Part shown: positions 1-8,389 of the stretch, piece by piece | Layout: each line of letters starts with the position of its first letter | How positions within the stretch are numbered: position 1 is the first letter of the stretch | Assembly: GCF_001270265.1 (NCBI RefSeq) | Contig: NZ_LGAP01000010.1 | Location: 62,001 to 126,000 of the forward strand | Source: Ensifer adhaerens | GTDB taxonomy: Bacteria; Pseudomonadota; Alphaproteobacteria; Rhizobiales; Rhizobiaceae | Direction of reading: 5' to 3' | Length of the DNA stretch: 64,000 nt | The notes under the pieces: generated by a model | Seen by the model: the letters and a program-made list of their open reading frames with translations, nothing else | Database searches by the model: none | Told to the model about the DNA's origin: nothing | Program-made: the position numbers and the translations under genes

Positions 1-436
1 TCAGCGCGCGGCCGATGGCAAGCATCTGCTGCTCGCCGCCTGAGAGCGTGTTGGCGTATTGGTCGCGACGCTCTCCGAGGCGGGGGAAAAGCGCGACGAC
101 CTTCTCCAAGGTCCACTCGTTGCCGCGGGCGGTGGCAACGAGGTTCTCCAAGACCGTGAGGTTCGGGAAGCAGCGCCGTCCCTCGGGAACGAGGCCCAGG
201 CCGAGCCTGGCGATCCGGTGCGGCCGCATGCCGAAGATTGCCTTGCCCGCGAAACTGATCGCGCCGGCGCGCGGGCGCACGAGGCCGAGGATCGAGTTGA
301 TGGTCGTCGTCTTGCCCATGCCGTTGCGGCCCATGAGGGCGACCACCTCGCCCTCCCGCACATCGAGGTTGACGCCGAAGAGCGCCTGGGAAGCGCCATA
401 GAAGGTTTCGAGGTTTTTCAATTCGAGGAGGCTCAC
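1..436 (-). CDS. livF: Branched-chain amino acid ABC transporter ATP-binding protein LivF (partial)
   Basis: Cytoplasmic ATPase of a branched-chain amino-acid type importer. The gene runs off the left edge, so only about 145 N-terminal residues are visible. Reading the minus strand from a GTG at 434-436 gives MSLLELKNLETFYG, a Walker A of the form GRNGMGKTT, the LivF hallmark VPEGRRCFPNLTV, and the signature LSGGEQQML shortly before the edge. The GTG overlaps the livG stop (GTGA at 433-436), which indicates translational coupling and supports this start. It is the last visible gene of a livH-livM-livG-livF order. The longer-looking ORFs over the same bases are in other frames and lack ABC motifs. 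Confidence 0.93.
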   Translation of the reverse strand, partial: MSLLELKNLETFYGASQALFGVNLDVREGEVVALMGRNGMGKTTTINSILGLVRPRAGAISFAGKAIFGMRPHRIARLGLGLVPEGRRCFPNLTVLENLVATARGNEWTLEKVVALFPRLGERRDQYANTLSGGEQQMLAIGRAL

Positions 437-1182
437 GCGGCTTCTCCGAGATAGGCCCGGCGAACGTCGGGATCGCTGCGTATTTCGTCGACCGTGCCGG
501 TTGCGATGATGCGGCCGTAGACGAGCACGGATATGCGGTCCGCGAGCGCAAAGACCGCGTCCATGTCGTGCTCCACGAGCAGCATCGGCGCTTCGTGGCG
601 CAAGCCGTCGAGGAACGACGTCAGCCGCTTGGAGCCCTCCGGTCCCATGCCGGCCATCGGTTCGTCGAACAGGAAAGCCTTTGGCGAAAGCGCCAGCGCG
701 ATAGCGATTTCGAGCTGCCGGCGTTCGCCATGGGACAGTTCCGCCGCCGGTATATGGGCGCGCGCGGCGAGGCCCACACGCTCCAGCATCGCCATCGCCG
801 GTTCGGTCAGCTCCTTGTCATCAACCACCTGGCGGAAGAAGCGAAAGCTGCTGCCGTGGCTTGCCTGCACCGCCAGCATGACGTTGCGAAGGGCTGAGAA
901 CTCCTGCGCGAGCGAGGAGATCTGGAAGCTGCGTGCGAGACCGAGCCTGGCGCGGGCCGCCATGTCGAGCCCACCGATGTCCTGGCCGAGAAACCGGATC
1001 GTGCCGCTGTCGGCTTTGAGCGAACCGGCGATCTGGTGGATAAGGGTGCTCTTCCCGGCGCCATTCGGGCCGATCAGCGCATGGATTTGTCCCGGCCGAA
1101 GCTCGAGGCTGACCCCGTCCGTAGCCTTGAGTGCGCCGAAGGATTTTCTGAGATCGCGGATTTCGAGGACTGGCTCAGACAT
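433..1182 (-). CDS. livG: Branched-chain amino acid ABC transporter ATP-binding protein LivG
   Basis: Second ATPase of the Liv-type importer, 249 aa. I chose the ATG at 1180-1182 (MSEPVLEIRDLRKSFG) because family members begin just before the first strand; the upstream ATG at 1227 would add 15 unrelated residues lying inside livM. Walker A GPNGAGKST is near residues 38-46, the signature LSHGERRQLEIA near the middle, and Walker B FLFDEPMAGMG follows. The LivG-specific C-terminus (tgtvdEIRSDPDVRRAYLGE) is present. It overlaps livM upstream by 8 bp and livF downstream by 3 bp, so the genes are one transcript. Substrate specificity is set by the binding protein at 3168-4307, not by this subunit. 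Confidence 0.95.
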   Translation of the reverse strand: MSEPVLEIRDLRKSFGALKATDGVSLELRPGQIHALIGPNGAGKSTLIHQIAGSLKADSGTIRFLGQDIGGLDMAARARLGLARSFQISSLAQEFSALRNVMLAVQASHGSSFRFFRQVVDDKELTEPAMAMLERVGLAARAHIPAAELSHGERRQLEIAIALALSPKAFLFDEPMAGMGPEGSKRLTSFLDGLRHEAPMLLVEHDMDAVFALADRISVLVYGRIIATGTVDEIRSDPDVRRAYLGEAA

Positions 1183-2146
1183 GGCGCGGCTTTCCTGACA
1201 GGAGGCCCAGCAGCCCGCCGCGTGCAAAGAGCACGATGCCGAGCAGGATAAGGCCGAGGAAGAATTGCCAGCGCTCGGTGATGCCGCCGAGCACGTATTC
1301 GAAGAAGACGAAGATCATCGCGCCGGCGACGGGCCCGAAGAGCCGTCCCTTTCCGCCGAGGATGATGAGCACGATCAGTTCGCCTGACATGTGCCAGGAC
1401 AGCATCGAGGGGCCGACGAAGCGATTGAGATCGGCATAGAGGGCTCCGGCAAATCCGGTGATCATCGCCGAGACGGCGAAGGCGACGAGCCGGATGTTGA
1501 ACGGCTCGATGCCGACTGCGGCAAGGCGCGTTCCGTTCTGTCTCGCCGCCTGCAGGGCGCTGCCGAAGCGCGAGCCCTCGACGACGCGGAACAGGAGAAG
1601 CGTTGCCATGAGCGCGGCATAGCAGATCAGGAAATAGGGCAGGGGCTTGGCGGTGTTGACGCCGGGGAAGGCGTTGCGCATCGACATCGACAGGCCGTCT
1701 TCGCCGCCATAGGCCGGCCAGGAGATCGCGAAATAGTAGATCATCTGCGCGAAGGCGAGCGTGATCATGATGAAATAGACGCCGGTCGTGCGCAGGCTGA
1801 TCGCGCCGATCGGCAGCGCAACGAACCCGGCGACCACTACGGCCGTTATCCAGATGAGCGGCATCGACGTCGTGGCCGGAATACCGGCAACGAGCGGCTC
1901 GGCATTGAAGGCGTGGGTCGCGAGGATGCCTGCGACATAGCCGCCGAGACCGAAGAACGCCGCATGTCCGAAGGAAAGCAGTCCACCAAGCCCAAGCGCG
2001 AGATTGAGGCCGACGGCGGCAAGCGCCAGGACGACGACGCGGGTTGCAAGCGTCACGTAGAAGGGTTCGCCCATGCCGGCGGCGACAAGCGGTGCGCCGA
2101 GAAGGAGGAGGGCCAGCAGCAGATTGACTGTCGTTTCGCGGTTCAT
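1175..2146 (-). CDS. livM: Branched-chain amino acid ABC transporter permease LivM
   Basis: Inner-membrane permease of the Liv-type importer, about 323 aa from the ATG at 2144-2146 (MNRETTVNLLLALLLLGAP). The extra N-terminus from an upstream ATG at 2215 lies inside livH and is not hydrophobic, so I rejected it. Roughly eight to nine hydrophobic segments are visible. The family hallmark GLNLALGLGGLLSFGHAAFFGLGGY sits in the first third (given in part here: LLSFGHAAFFGLG), and LIVLIILGGKGRLFGPVAG near the C-terminus is the usual EAA-like loop. It lies 7 bp after livH and overlaps livG by 8 bp. Family assignment is secure; the transported molecule is inferred only from neighbours. Confidence 0.95.
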   Translation of the reverse strand: MNRETTVNLLLALLLLGAPLVAAGMGEPFYVTLATRVVVLALAAVGLNLALGLGGLLSFGHAAFFGLGGYVAGILATHAFNAEPLVAGIPATTSMPLIWITAVVVAGFVALPIGAISLRTTGVYFIMITLAFAQMIYYFAISWPAYGGEDGLSMSMRNAFPGVNTAKPLPYFLICYAALMATLLLFRVVEGSRFGSALQAARQNGTRLAAVGIEPFNIRLVAFAVSAMITGFAGALYADLNRFVGPSMLSWHMSGELIVLIILGGKGRLFGPVAGAMIFVFFEYVLGGITERWQFFLGLILLGIVLFARGGLLGLLSGKPRHV

Positions 2147-2153
2147 CGGGACC

Positions 2154-3107
2154 TCACGACTGCGCGGCGAACAGGCCGCTCGGCCTGAAGGCGAGGATGA
2201 GGGCCATGACGACATAGATCAGCATGGAAGCCAGCGCCGCCCCGATCGTGGTCGCCTGCGATGCAGGCATCGTCAGGGCCAGCATCGAGGGCAGCAGGAA
2301 GCGGCCCATGGTGTCGACGACCCCGACGATTACCGCGCCGACGAGGGCGCCCTTGATGGAGCCGATGCCGCCGATGACGATGACGACGAAGGCGAGGATG
2401 AGGACCGGTTCGCCCATTCCGACCTGCACCGACTGCAGCGCGCCGACCAATGCGCCGGCAAGGCCCGCAAGCGCCGCGCCGAGCGCGAAGACGACCGTGT
2501 AAAGCGTGCCGATATCGACGCCGAGCGCAGCAATCATCTCGCGGTCCGACTCGCCCGCACGGATGCGCATGCCGAGGCGGGTCCGGGAGATCAGCAGATA
2601 GAGGCCGACAGCCACGGCGACACCGACGCCAATGATTGCCAGACGATAGAGCTGATACTGGCCACCGCCCGGCAGGGGCACCGCACCCTGAAGCAGGGGC
2701 GGTATGTCGAGATAGAGCGGGAATGAGCCGAAGAGCCAGCGAGCGCCTTCAGAGAGTATCAGGATCAGCGCGAAGGTGGCGAGCACCTGATCGAGATGAT
2801 CACGGTCGTAGAGCCTGCGGATGACGGCGACCTCGATGATCGCGCCGACGCCAGCGGCCGCCGCGAGGCTGGCGATCAGCCCGATCCAGAAGGAGCCGGT
2901 GGCGGCGGCGACCGTGGCGCAGGCGAAGGCGCCGATCATGTAGAGTGAGCCGTGGGCAAGATTGATCAGGCCCATGACGCCGAAAATCAGCGTCAGGCCG
3001 GCGGCCATCAGAAACAGCATCACGCCGAGCTGGAGCCCGTTGAGCAGTTGTTCGATCAGGAGTGCGGTGAACAAGAGACCGGTCCAAGCTTGGTGGCAGG
3101 GTTGCAT
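2154..3107 (-). CDS. livH: Branched-chain amino acid ABC transporter permease LivH
   Basis: Partner permease to LivM. The typical LivH core is present: LLNGLQLGVMLFLMAAGL, LIFGVMGLINLAHGSLYM and VIVIGGIGSIKGALVGA. The ATG at 3105-3107 has no convincing ribosome site and gives about 16 residues (MQPCHQAWTGLLFTAL) before the conserved helix. A TTG or other non-ATG start slightly inside the gene is possible, so the N-terminus is uncertain. It is the first membrane gene after the binding protein (60 bp gap) and is followed 7 bp later by livM. About eight membrane segments are seen. Confidence 0.92.
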   Translation of the reverse strand: MQPCHQAWTGLLFTALLIEQLLNGLQLGVMLFLMAAGLTLIFGVMGLINLAHGSLYMIGAFACATVAAATGSFWIGLIASLAAAAGVGAIIEVAVIRRLYDRDHLDQVLATFALILILSEGARWLFGSFPLYLDIPPLLQGAVPLPGGGQYQLYRLAIIGVGVAVAVGLYLLISRTRLGMRIRAGESDREMIAALGVDIGTLYTVVFALGAALAGLAGALVGALQSVQVGMGEPVLILAFVVIVIGGIGSIKGALVGAVIVGVVDTMGRFLLPSMLALTMPASQATTIGAALASMLIYVVMALILAFRPSGLFAAQS

Positions 3108-3167
3108 GGATCATCGACCGGATGTCGGCATCGAAGCCGAACACCCGGGCGACAACAGGTGCAAGCG

Positions 3168-4307
3168 TTACATCCCGCACTTCTCGGCGTAGGCATCCTT
3201 GTGATCTTCGAAGGCAGTCGCGATGATCTTGTTGGTCAGGACGCCGTCGTCTTCTTTCACCACCTCGCGCACATAGATGTTCTGGATCGGGTGGTTGTTG
3301 TTGTTGAAGGCGAACTCGCCGCGCACGGACTTGAAATCCGCCGCCTTGAGCGCCGTGCGGAAGGCGTCCTTGTCCTTGACGCTCGCCTTTGAAAGCGCAG
3401 CGAGGATCAGGTTCGCCGTATCCCAGCTCTGGGCCGCATAGATCGACGGCAGGCGCTTGTACTCGGCCTTGAAGGCTTCGACGAATTTCTTGTTGGCCTC
3501 GTTGTCGAGATCCTTGGACCAGGTCGCCGAGTTCTTGACGCCGAGAGCGGCGTCGCCGATCGCCGGCAGAACGTCCTGGCTAAAGGAGAAGCCGGGGCCC
3601 GTGACCGGGATACCGACGCCCGATTGGGCATATTGCTTCATGAAGGCGATGCCCATGCCGCCGGGCAGAAAGAAATAGACGGAGTCGGCGCCCGAGGCGC
3701 GGATCTGGGCGATTTCTGCGGCATAGTCGGTCTGGCCGACCTGCGTGTAGATCTCGCCGGCTAGCGCCCCTTTGTAGTAGCGCTTGAAACCGGTCAGCGC
3801 ATCCTTTCCGGCCGGATAGTTCGGCGCCAGGATAAAGGCGTTCTTGTAGTCCTTGTTGGCGTATTGCCCCATCGCCTCATGGAAATTGTCGTTCTGATAG
3901 GCGACGTTGAAATAGTTCGGATTGCAGTTCGCACCGGCAAGCGCCGAGGGACCGGCATTGGGCGAAAGATAGATCACATCCTGCGCGACGGCGTTCGGTA
4001 CGACGGCCATGGCAAGGTTCGACCAGATGATCCCGGTCATGAGGTCGACCTTGTCGCCCTGGATCATCTTCTCGGCGATCTGTACCGCAAGTTCCGGCTT
4101 CTGGGCATCGTCCTCGATCACCAGCTCCAAGTCCTTGTTGCCCGATTGCTTGATCGCAAGTGTGAATGCGTCGCGCATGTCGATGCCGAGACCGGCGCCG
4201 CCGCCCGAAAGCGTGGTGATGACGCCGATCTTCACCGGCTCGGCGTTAGCGAGGCTTGACGTCGCAAGCGAGAGGCCAAGAAGGCTCGCTGCCAGAATGC
4301 GGTTCAT
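3168..4307 (-). CDS. Periplasmic substrate-binding protein, LivJ/Peripla_BP_6 type
   Basis: Periplasmic receptor of the Liv-type ABC importer, 379 aa. It starts with a clear signal peptide (MNRILAASLLGLSLATSSLANA, shown in part: LAASLLGLSLATSSLANA) with cleavage expected after about residue 22. The mature protein opens with EPVKIGVITTLSGGGAGLG, the usual first strand of this family, followed by typical lobes (IWSNLAMAVVP, ILAPNYPAGKDAL, FFLPGGMGIAFMKQY). A cysteine pair (N-terminal half and the C-terminal EKCGM) could form a disulfide. GGAGGAG-type ribosome site lies just before the ATG. It precedes livH and sits next to tryptophan and anthranilate catabolic genes, so an aromatic amino acid or kynurenine/anthranilate ligand is inferred rather than seen. 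Confidence 0.93.
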   Translation of the reverse strand: MNRILAASLLGLSLATSSLANAEPVKIGVITTLSGGGAGLGIDMRDAFTLAIKQSGNKDLELVIEDDAQKPELAVQIAEKMIQGDKVDLMTGIIWSNLAMAVVPNAVAQDVIYLSPNAGPSALAGANCNPNYFNVAYQNDNFHEAMGQYANKDYKNAFILAPNYPAGKDALTGFKRYYKGALAGEIYTQVGQTDYAAEIAQIRASGADSVYFFLPGGMGIAFMKQYAQSGVGIPVTGPGFSFSQDVLPAIGDAALGVKNSATWSKDLDNEANKKFVEAFKAEYKRLPSIYAAQSWDTANLILAALSKASVKDKDAFRTALKAADFKSVRGEFAFNNNNHPIQNIYVREVVKEDDGVLTNKIIATAFEDHKDAYAEKCGM

Positions 4308-4349
4308 GCTGTTCTCCTCCTAATAGGTTCCCTTTTGAGTTGTGTTCTA

Positions 4350-5186
4350 TCAGAGACCTGTACGCACGTGCCAGAGCTCGGGGAAGAGTTCCACTTCGAG
4401 CATCTTCTTGAGGTAGGATGCGCCGGATGTTCCCCCGGTTCCGCGCTTCATGCCGATGATGCGTTCGACTGTCGTGACGTGGTTGAAGCGCCAGCGGCGG
4501 AAATAGTCTTCGAAATCGACAAGCTTCTCGGCGAGCTCATAGAGCATCCAGTAGCGCTCCGGATCGCGGTAGACGGTCTGCCAGGCCGCAAAGACCTTGC
4601 CGCTCTCCGTGCGCGTTTCGCGCCAATCGGTCTTGTCCGCTTCCTCGCCGACATCGAACCCTTTGCGAGCCAGGAGACGGATCGCTTCGTCATAGAGCGA
4701 CGGCGCGGCGAGAATCATCTCCAGCTTTTCCATGATGTCGGGGCGGTGTGCATGCGGCCCGAGCATGGCGACGTTGCGATTGCCGGCGAGAAACTCGATC
4801 GCCCGGTACTGCCACGACTGGAAGCCGGAGGATTGCCCAAGGGATTCGCGGAACGTGGTGTATTCGCTTGGTGTCATCGTGCGAAGCACGTCCCAGGCGC
4901 TGTTCAGCTGTTCGAAGATGCGCGCCACCCGCGTCAGCATCTTGAAGGCGGGTTCCAGTCGGTCTTCGCGGATCGAGCGGACCGCCGCGTTGATCTCGTG
5001 AAGTGCGAGCTTCATCCAAAGCTCTGACGTCTGATGCTGAATGATGAACAGCATCTCGTCATGCGCCTTTGAGAGCGGCTCCTGTGCATCGAGCACTTTT
5101 TCCAACATCAGGTAGTCGCTGTAGGACATGCGTCCTTTGAACGACATCTGGGCGCCTTCCTTCGAAGGATCGTATGACTTGCTCAT
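4350..5186 (-). CDS. kynA: Tryptophan 2,3-dioxygenase
   Basis: Heme enzyme that opens the indole ring of L-tryptophan with O2 to give N-formylkynurenine, the first step of the kynurenine pathway. Length (278 aa) matches bacterial family members. Key residues are visible: distal His51 in [13 protein letters not shown], Arg113 and the GFQSWQYR motif near residues 121-128, and proximal heme-ligand His236 in [13 protein letters not shown]. The glycine-rich GTGGTSG loop (about 249-255) that closes over the substrate is also present. The start codon lies 3 bp after the stop of the CoA-ligase gene, so the two are co-transcribed. Soluble cytoplasmic enzyme. Confidence 0.97.
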   Translation of the reverse strand: MSKSYDPSKEGAQMSFKGRMSYSDYLMLEKVLDAQEPLSKAHDEMLFIIQHQTSELWMKLALHEINAAVRSIREDRLEPAFKMLTRVARIFEQLNSAWDVLRTMTPSEYTTFRESLGQSSGFQSWQYRAIEFLAGNRNVAMLGPHAHRPDIMEKLEMILAAPSLYDEAIRLLARKGFDVGEEADKTDWRETRTESGKVFAAWQTVYRDPERYWMLYELAEKLVDFEDYFRRWRFNHVTTVERIIGMKRGTGGTSGASYLKKMLEVELFPELWHVRTGL

Positions 5187-5189
5187 GTT

Positions 5190-6809
5190 TCAGTTCTCCG
5201 ACCGCAATCGGAACCGCTGGATCTTGCCCGTGGCTGTTTTCGGCAGGCTGTCCAGGAACTTTACCGATCGCGGATACTTGTAAGGCGCGATCGTTGCCTT
5301 GACATGATCCTGCAAGCGCTTGATCGTCGCATCGTCTGCCGCTACCCCGGCTGAAAGCACCACATAGGCTTCGACGATCTGGCCGCGCTCAGTATCGGGC
5401 GCACCGACGACAGCGCACTCCGCGACTTCCGGATGCGAGATCAAGGCCGCCTCGACCTCGGGGCCGGCTATATTGTAGCCGGCGGTGATGATCATGTCGT
5501 CCGAACGGGCGGCGAAATGGAAGAAACCGTCCTCGTCCTGATAGAAGGCGTCACCCGTCAAGTTCCAGCCTTCGCGCACATAATTGCGCTGGCGGGCATC
5601 GGCCATGTAGCGGCAGCCGGTCGGGCCGCGCACGGCGAGCTTGCCGATCGTGCCGCGCGGCACTTCGCGCATCTCGTCGTCGACAATCCGTGCTTCGTAA
5701 CCACCGACGGGTTTGCCTGTCGACGCGGCCTTGCGATCCTCGAAGCGGTTGGAAATGAAGATGTGCAACATTTCGGTCGCGCCGATCCCGTCGAGGATCG
5801 GTTTGCCGGTTTTCGCGGTCCATTCCTCGAAGACGGGACCCGGAAGCGTTTCCCCGGCCGAGATCGCGACCCGCAGGGATGAAAGATCCGCGCCGTTGTC
5901 CATCGCCTTCATCATTGCCCGATAGGCGGTGGGGGCAGTGAACGAGATCGTCGCTTTGTATCTCTCGATGATCTCCACCATGTTTGAGGGCGTCGCGTGC
6001 TCGAGCAGTGTTGCCGCCGCCCCGAAGCGTAAGGGGAAGATCGCAAGGCCGCCGAGACCGAAGGTGAAGGCGAGCGGCGGCGAGCCGACGAAGACATCGT
6101 CGGGCGTGACCCCGAGAACTTCTCTGGCATAACCGTCGGCGATCATCATTAGATCGCGGTGAAAATGCATCGTCGCTTTCGGGACCCCTGTCGTCCCTGA
6201 TGTGAAGCCGAGGAGCGCCACGTCATCCCGACCCGTGCTCACAGCCTCGAAGACGACCGGCTTGTCGAGCGCAACCCGGTCGAGCTCGGCGTCATGGTTC
6301 GCCGTCCCGTCGAAGCCGATGACCTGTTTCAGGTAGCGGCTGTCTTTTGCGCAGGCGATCATCTCGTCCATAAGGCGCGTGTCGCAGAGAGCCAGGCTGA
6401 TCTCCGCCTTGTCGACGATCTTGGTCAGTTCGCCGGCTCTGAGCATCGGCATGGTGTTGACGACGACGGCGCCGGCCTTAGTGGCCGCCAGCCAGCAGGC
6501 GACCATGGCCGGATTGTTGGCGGAGCGGATCAGGACGCGATTGCCGGGCTTTACGCCGTAGTTCTCGACCAGCGCATGCGCCAGCCGGTTCGTCCAGTCG
6601 GACAGTTCCTTGTAGGTTCGGCGGCGCCCGTTGCCGATCAGCGCGGTGTGGTCGCCAAAACCCTTTGCAACGACGGCGTCCGTCAGTTCGACGGCAGCGT
6701 TGAGATGATCCGGATAGTCGAAACCTTCGAGAAGGAATTCAGGCCATTCTTCCGGTGGTGGCAGATGATCGCGTGTGAACGTATCGACGTGCGAGGTCGG
6801 TCCAAGCAT
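5190..6809 (-). CDS. Acyl-CoA synthetase, probable 2-aminobenzoate (anthranilate)-CoA ligase
   Basis: ATP-dependent acyl-adenylate-forming ligase, about 539 aa from the ATG at 6807-6809 (MLGPTSHVDTFTRDHLPPPE); an ATG 45 bp upstream is possible but its extension is polar and unlike the family. Motifs in order: LLGFTSGTTGVPKATMH (AMP/phosphate-binding), GIGATEMLHIF, GWNLTGDAFYQDEDGFFHF, and the C-terminal catalytic lysine in LPKTATGKIQRFRL. The GATEMLHIF form and lengths fit the benzoate/2-aminobenzoate-CoA ligase branch. Its coupling to kynA (3 bp gap) and a facing formamidase suggests that anthranilate from kynurenine is activated to anthraniloyl-CoA. Other aryl-CoA substrates cannot be excluded. 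Kynureninase is not in the window. Confidence 0.83.
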   Translation of the reverse strand: MLGPTSHVDTFTRDHLPPPEEWPEFLLEGFDYPDHLNAAVELTDAVVAKGFGDHTALIGNGRRRTYKELSDWTNRLAHALVENYGVKPGNRVLIRSANNPAMVACWLAATKAGAVVVNTMPMLRAGELTKIVDKAEISLALCDTRLMDEMIACAKDSRYLKQVIGFDGTANHDAELDRVALDKPVVFEAVSTGRDDVALLGFTSGTTGVPKATMHFHRDLMMIADGYAREVLGVTPDDVFVGSPPLAFTFGLGGLAIFPLRFGAAATLLEHATPSNMVEIIERYKATISFTAPTAYRAMMKAMDNGADLSSLRVAISAGETLPGPVFEEWTAKTGKPILDGIGATEMLHIFISNRFEDRKAASTGKPVGGYEARIVDDEMREVPRGTIGKLAVRGPTGCRYMADARQRNYVREGWNLTGDAFYQDEDGFFHFAARSDDMIITAGYNIAGPEVEAALISHPEVAECAVVGAPDTERGQIVEAYVVLSAGVAADDATIKRLQDHVKATIAPYKYPRSVKFLDSLPKTATGKIQRFRLRSEN

Positions 6810-7121
6810 GTGGCGGCTGTTCCCCTGTTCAGTTCCTGCCTGTTGCTCAGGCATTTTTCAAAGCCGGCTAAAGTTCGTGCGGTCGTGCGAACAGGTAGCA
6901 AGCATCGCCACATCGTTGCCGATGGGCTGCGCCGTCGCTGCGACGACTCCAATGATCGTGATGGGCACAGCGAGACCTCCACTTCTCAGCTGAACATGGG
7001 GCAGCATTGCACCAGTCCAAAATTATTTCAAGCCTAAAGTTTTTTTGAATCTCGGCATTGCGTTTGTCGATGGGGCGGGTGATTTCTATGCTTGGGGGAC
7101 ATCAACTGGAGGATTTTGTCG
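6810..7121. promoter_or_regulatory. Divergent intergenic region between CoA ligase and formamidase
   Basis: About 310 bp shared by the leftward kynA/CoA-ligase operon and the rightward formamidase gene. An AT-rich core (about 7015-7055, with a run of seven T) stands out from the GC-rich surroundings and is the best place for promoters. A GGAGG ribosome site at 7108-7112 lies 9 nt before the ATG at 7122. I could not define a clear palindromic operator. ORFs crossing this stretch are shadows. Confidence 0.5.
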
Positions 7122-7952
7122 ATGGTCGAACACCGTGTTTCGGACTGGAACGACGCCTATGCCAACGGCGTGAACATCGCACGCGGCGACCGGTGGCCGG
7201 AGGCGTGGGTTGGGCCTGCCGAGGCATTCCGCAACGCTCTCTCGGCATCAGGGCTTGCGAAACTTGACCTTGCCTATGGCGAGCGACCCAGAAACCGCAT
7301 GGACCTGTTTTTCCCCGATGGCCCAGCCAAAGGTCTGGTCGTCTTCGTGCATGGCGGATTCTGGTTGCAACTCGACAAAAGCTTTTGGTCGCATCTGGCC
7401 GAAGGGGCCATCGCCAGTGGTTATGCCGTTGCCATGCCCTCCTACACGCTCTGCCCGGAGATCCGCATCGCGGGGATCGTCGAGGAAGTCGCCGCCGCAA
7501 TCAGCGAGGCCTCGAAACTGGTCGAGGGTCCGATGATGCTGACCGGCCATTCGGCGGGCGGCCATCTCGTCAGCCGGATGATCACGGCGACCGCGCCGCT
7601 CTCGCCGCACGCCCAGGAGCGGATCCGAAACGTCGTCTCGATCTCAGGTGTGCATGATCTGCGTCCGATCATGTCGACAGCGATGAACGAGAGGCTGGCG
7701 ATCGACGAGGCCGAGGCGCTTTCGCAGAGCCCGGCATTGCTGCGACCCATGCGAAATGCCCGCATCACCTGCTGGGTCGGCGGCGGCGAGCGCTCGGAAT
7801 TCCTGCGCCAGAACGCGTTGCTTGCCAATATCTGGACGGGAGTGGGCGCAACCACGGCTACTGTCGTGGAACCGGACAGGCATCACTTCAACGTCATCGA
7901 CGGCCTTGCCGACGCCAGACATCCGCTGACGCGGGTCCTGCTATCGGCGTGA
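7122..7952 (+). CDS. Alpha/beta hydrolase, probable kynurenine formamidase (arylformamidase)
   Basis: Likely hydrolyses N-formylkynurenine to kynurenine and formate, the step after KynA. It is 276 aa from the ATG at 7122, which has a GGAGG site; the ATG at 7092 lacks one. Visible features are the oxyanion motif HGGFW at residues 77-81 and the nucleophile elbow GHSAGG with Ser144. A late His (PDRHHFN, 254-255) and an acidic residue near 223 complete a plausible triad. This is the esterase-lipase fold used by eukaryotic-type formamidases, not the metal-dependent cyclase-fold KynB. It diverges from the kynA operon. Some related enzymes are general esterases, so function rests partly on context. 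Confidence 0.8.
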   Translation: MVEHRVSDWNDAYANGVNIARGDRWPEAWVGPAEAFRNALSASGLAKLDLAYGERPRNRMDLFFPDGPAKGLVVFVHGGFWLQLDKSFWSHLAEGAIASGYAVAMPSYTLCPEIRIAGIVEEVAAAISEASKLVEGPMMLTGHSAGGHLVSRMITATAPLSPHAQERIRNVVSISGVHDLRPIMSTAMNERLAIDEAEALSQSPALLRPMRNARITCWVGGGERSEFLRQNALLANIWTGVGATTATVVEPDRHHFNVIDGLADARHPLTRVLLSA

Positions 7953-8119
7953 GAAGGTGTGATCATTGACTACAGAGCCAACTCCGACCCCGCAAAATTG
8001 GGTTTAGAAGTCTCGGCGATTGTCTTCGCAACGTTGCGAGAAGCCAGCCGACTTTAAATTGGTCGACCTTTGACTTTAAATCAGTCGGGATATCGCCGAA
8101 CATTCCGGGCAATTGGTGA

Positions 8120-8281
8120 ACGGCGACGGTCAAATCGGACGACTTCAGAGGTTTGAGGCAGCTACAGGACGCCGTCGGGGATCGCTTCATACGCGGCCTG
8201 GTGCTTCACGATCATGATCGCGTGACCCCCTTCGGAGAGAAGTTGCACGCCGCCCCGCTATCGGTTCTCTGGTCGATGTAG
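8120..8281 (+). pseudogene. C-terminal remnant of an AAA ATPase with DUF4143
   Basis: Reading + strand codons ending in TAG at 8279-8281 gives ATVKSDDFRGLRQLQDAVG, then RFIRGLVLHDHDRVTPFGEKLHA and PLSVLW. This matches the last ~50 residues of the ATPase/DUF4143 family, whose tail typically reads ...GDxFxxGvVLYxGdxxxPFGdrlxAvPlsaLW. Upstream the frame meets a stop (TGA 8117-8119) and no P-loop is present, so only the tail survives. The overlapping minus-strand 75-codon ORF is taken as a shadow. It sits beside a tRNA-like scrap and a broken XRE gene, in line with a decayed insertion point. Confidence 0.6.
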
Positions 8282-8345
8282 GAACAATAGAAATCGTAGA
8301 GCGCCATGCCGCGGACTCGCCAATCCGGTTCGGCAGAGAGGGGGC

Positions 8346-8373
8346 GGCGGTTCGAGTCCTTTCAAACCGACCA
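8346..8373 (+). pseudogene. tRNA-like 3' end (T-loop, acceptor strand, CCA)
   Basis: The stretch has the geometry of a tRNA 3' half: T-loop TTCGAGT (8351-8357), five stem bases CCTTT, seven acceptor bases CAAACCG, discriminator A and CCA, with exact spacing. The 5' side of the T-stem (GGCGG) pairs poorly, and I could not find a matching D-arm, anticodon arm or 5' acceptor upstream. It is therefore not an intact tRNA. Such 3' tRNA copies are common at attachment sites of integrated elements. Confidence 0.4.
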
Positions 8374-8389
8374 ACTGATTTTCAGAGAC

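Noticed and set aside
1-399. Long arginine/serine-rich ORF on the minus strand at the left edge
   Set aside because: It is the +1 shadow of livF; the true frame (from GTG 434-436) has all ABC ATPase motifs.
1391-2188. 265-codon plus-strand ORF rich in Glu, Arg and Asp
   Set aside because: Antisense shadow of livM; composition is typical of the complement of hydrophobic codons and it has no start signal.
7963-8190. 75-codon minus-strand ORF
   Set aside because: Overlaps the DUF4143 remnant in antisense and has no recognisable family; direct repeats GACTTTAAAT near 8052 and 8073 were noted but no IS could be defined.
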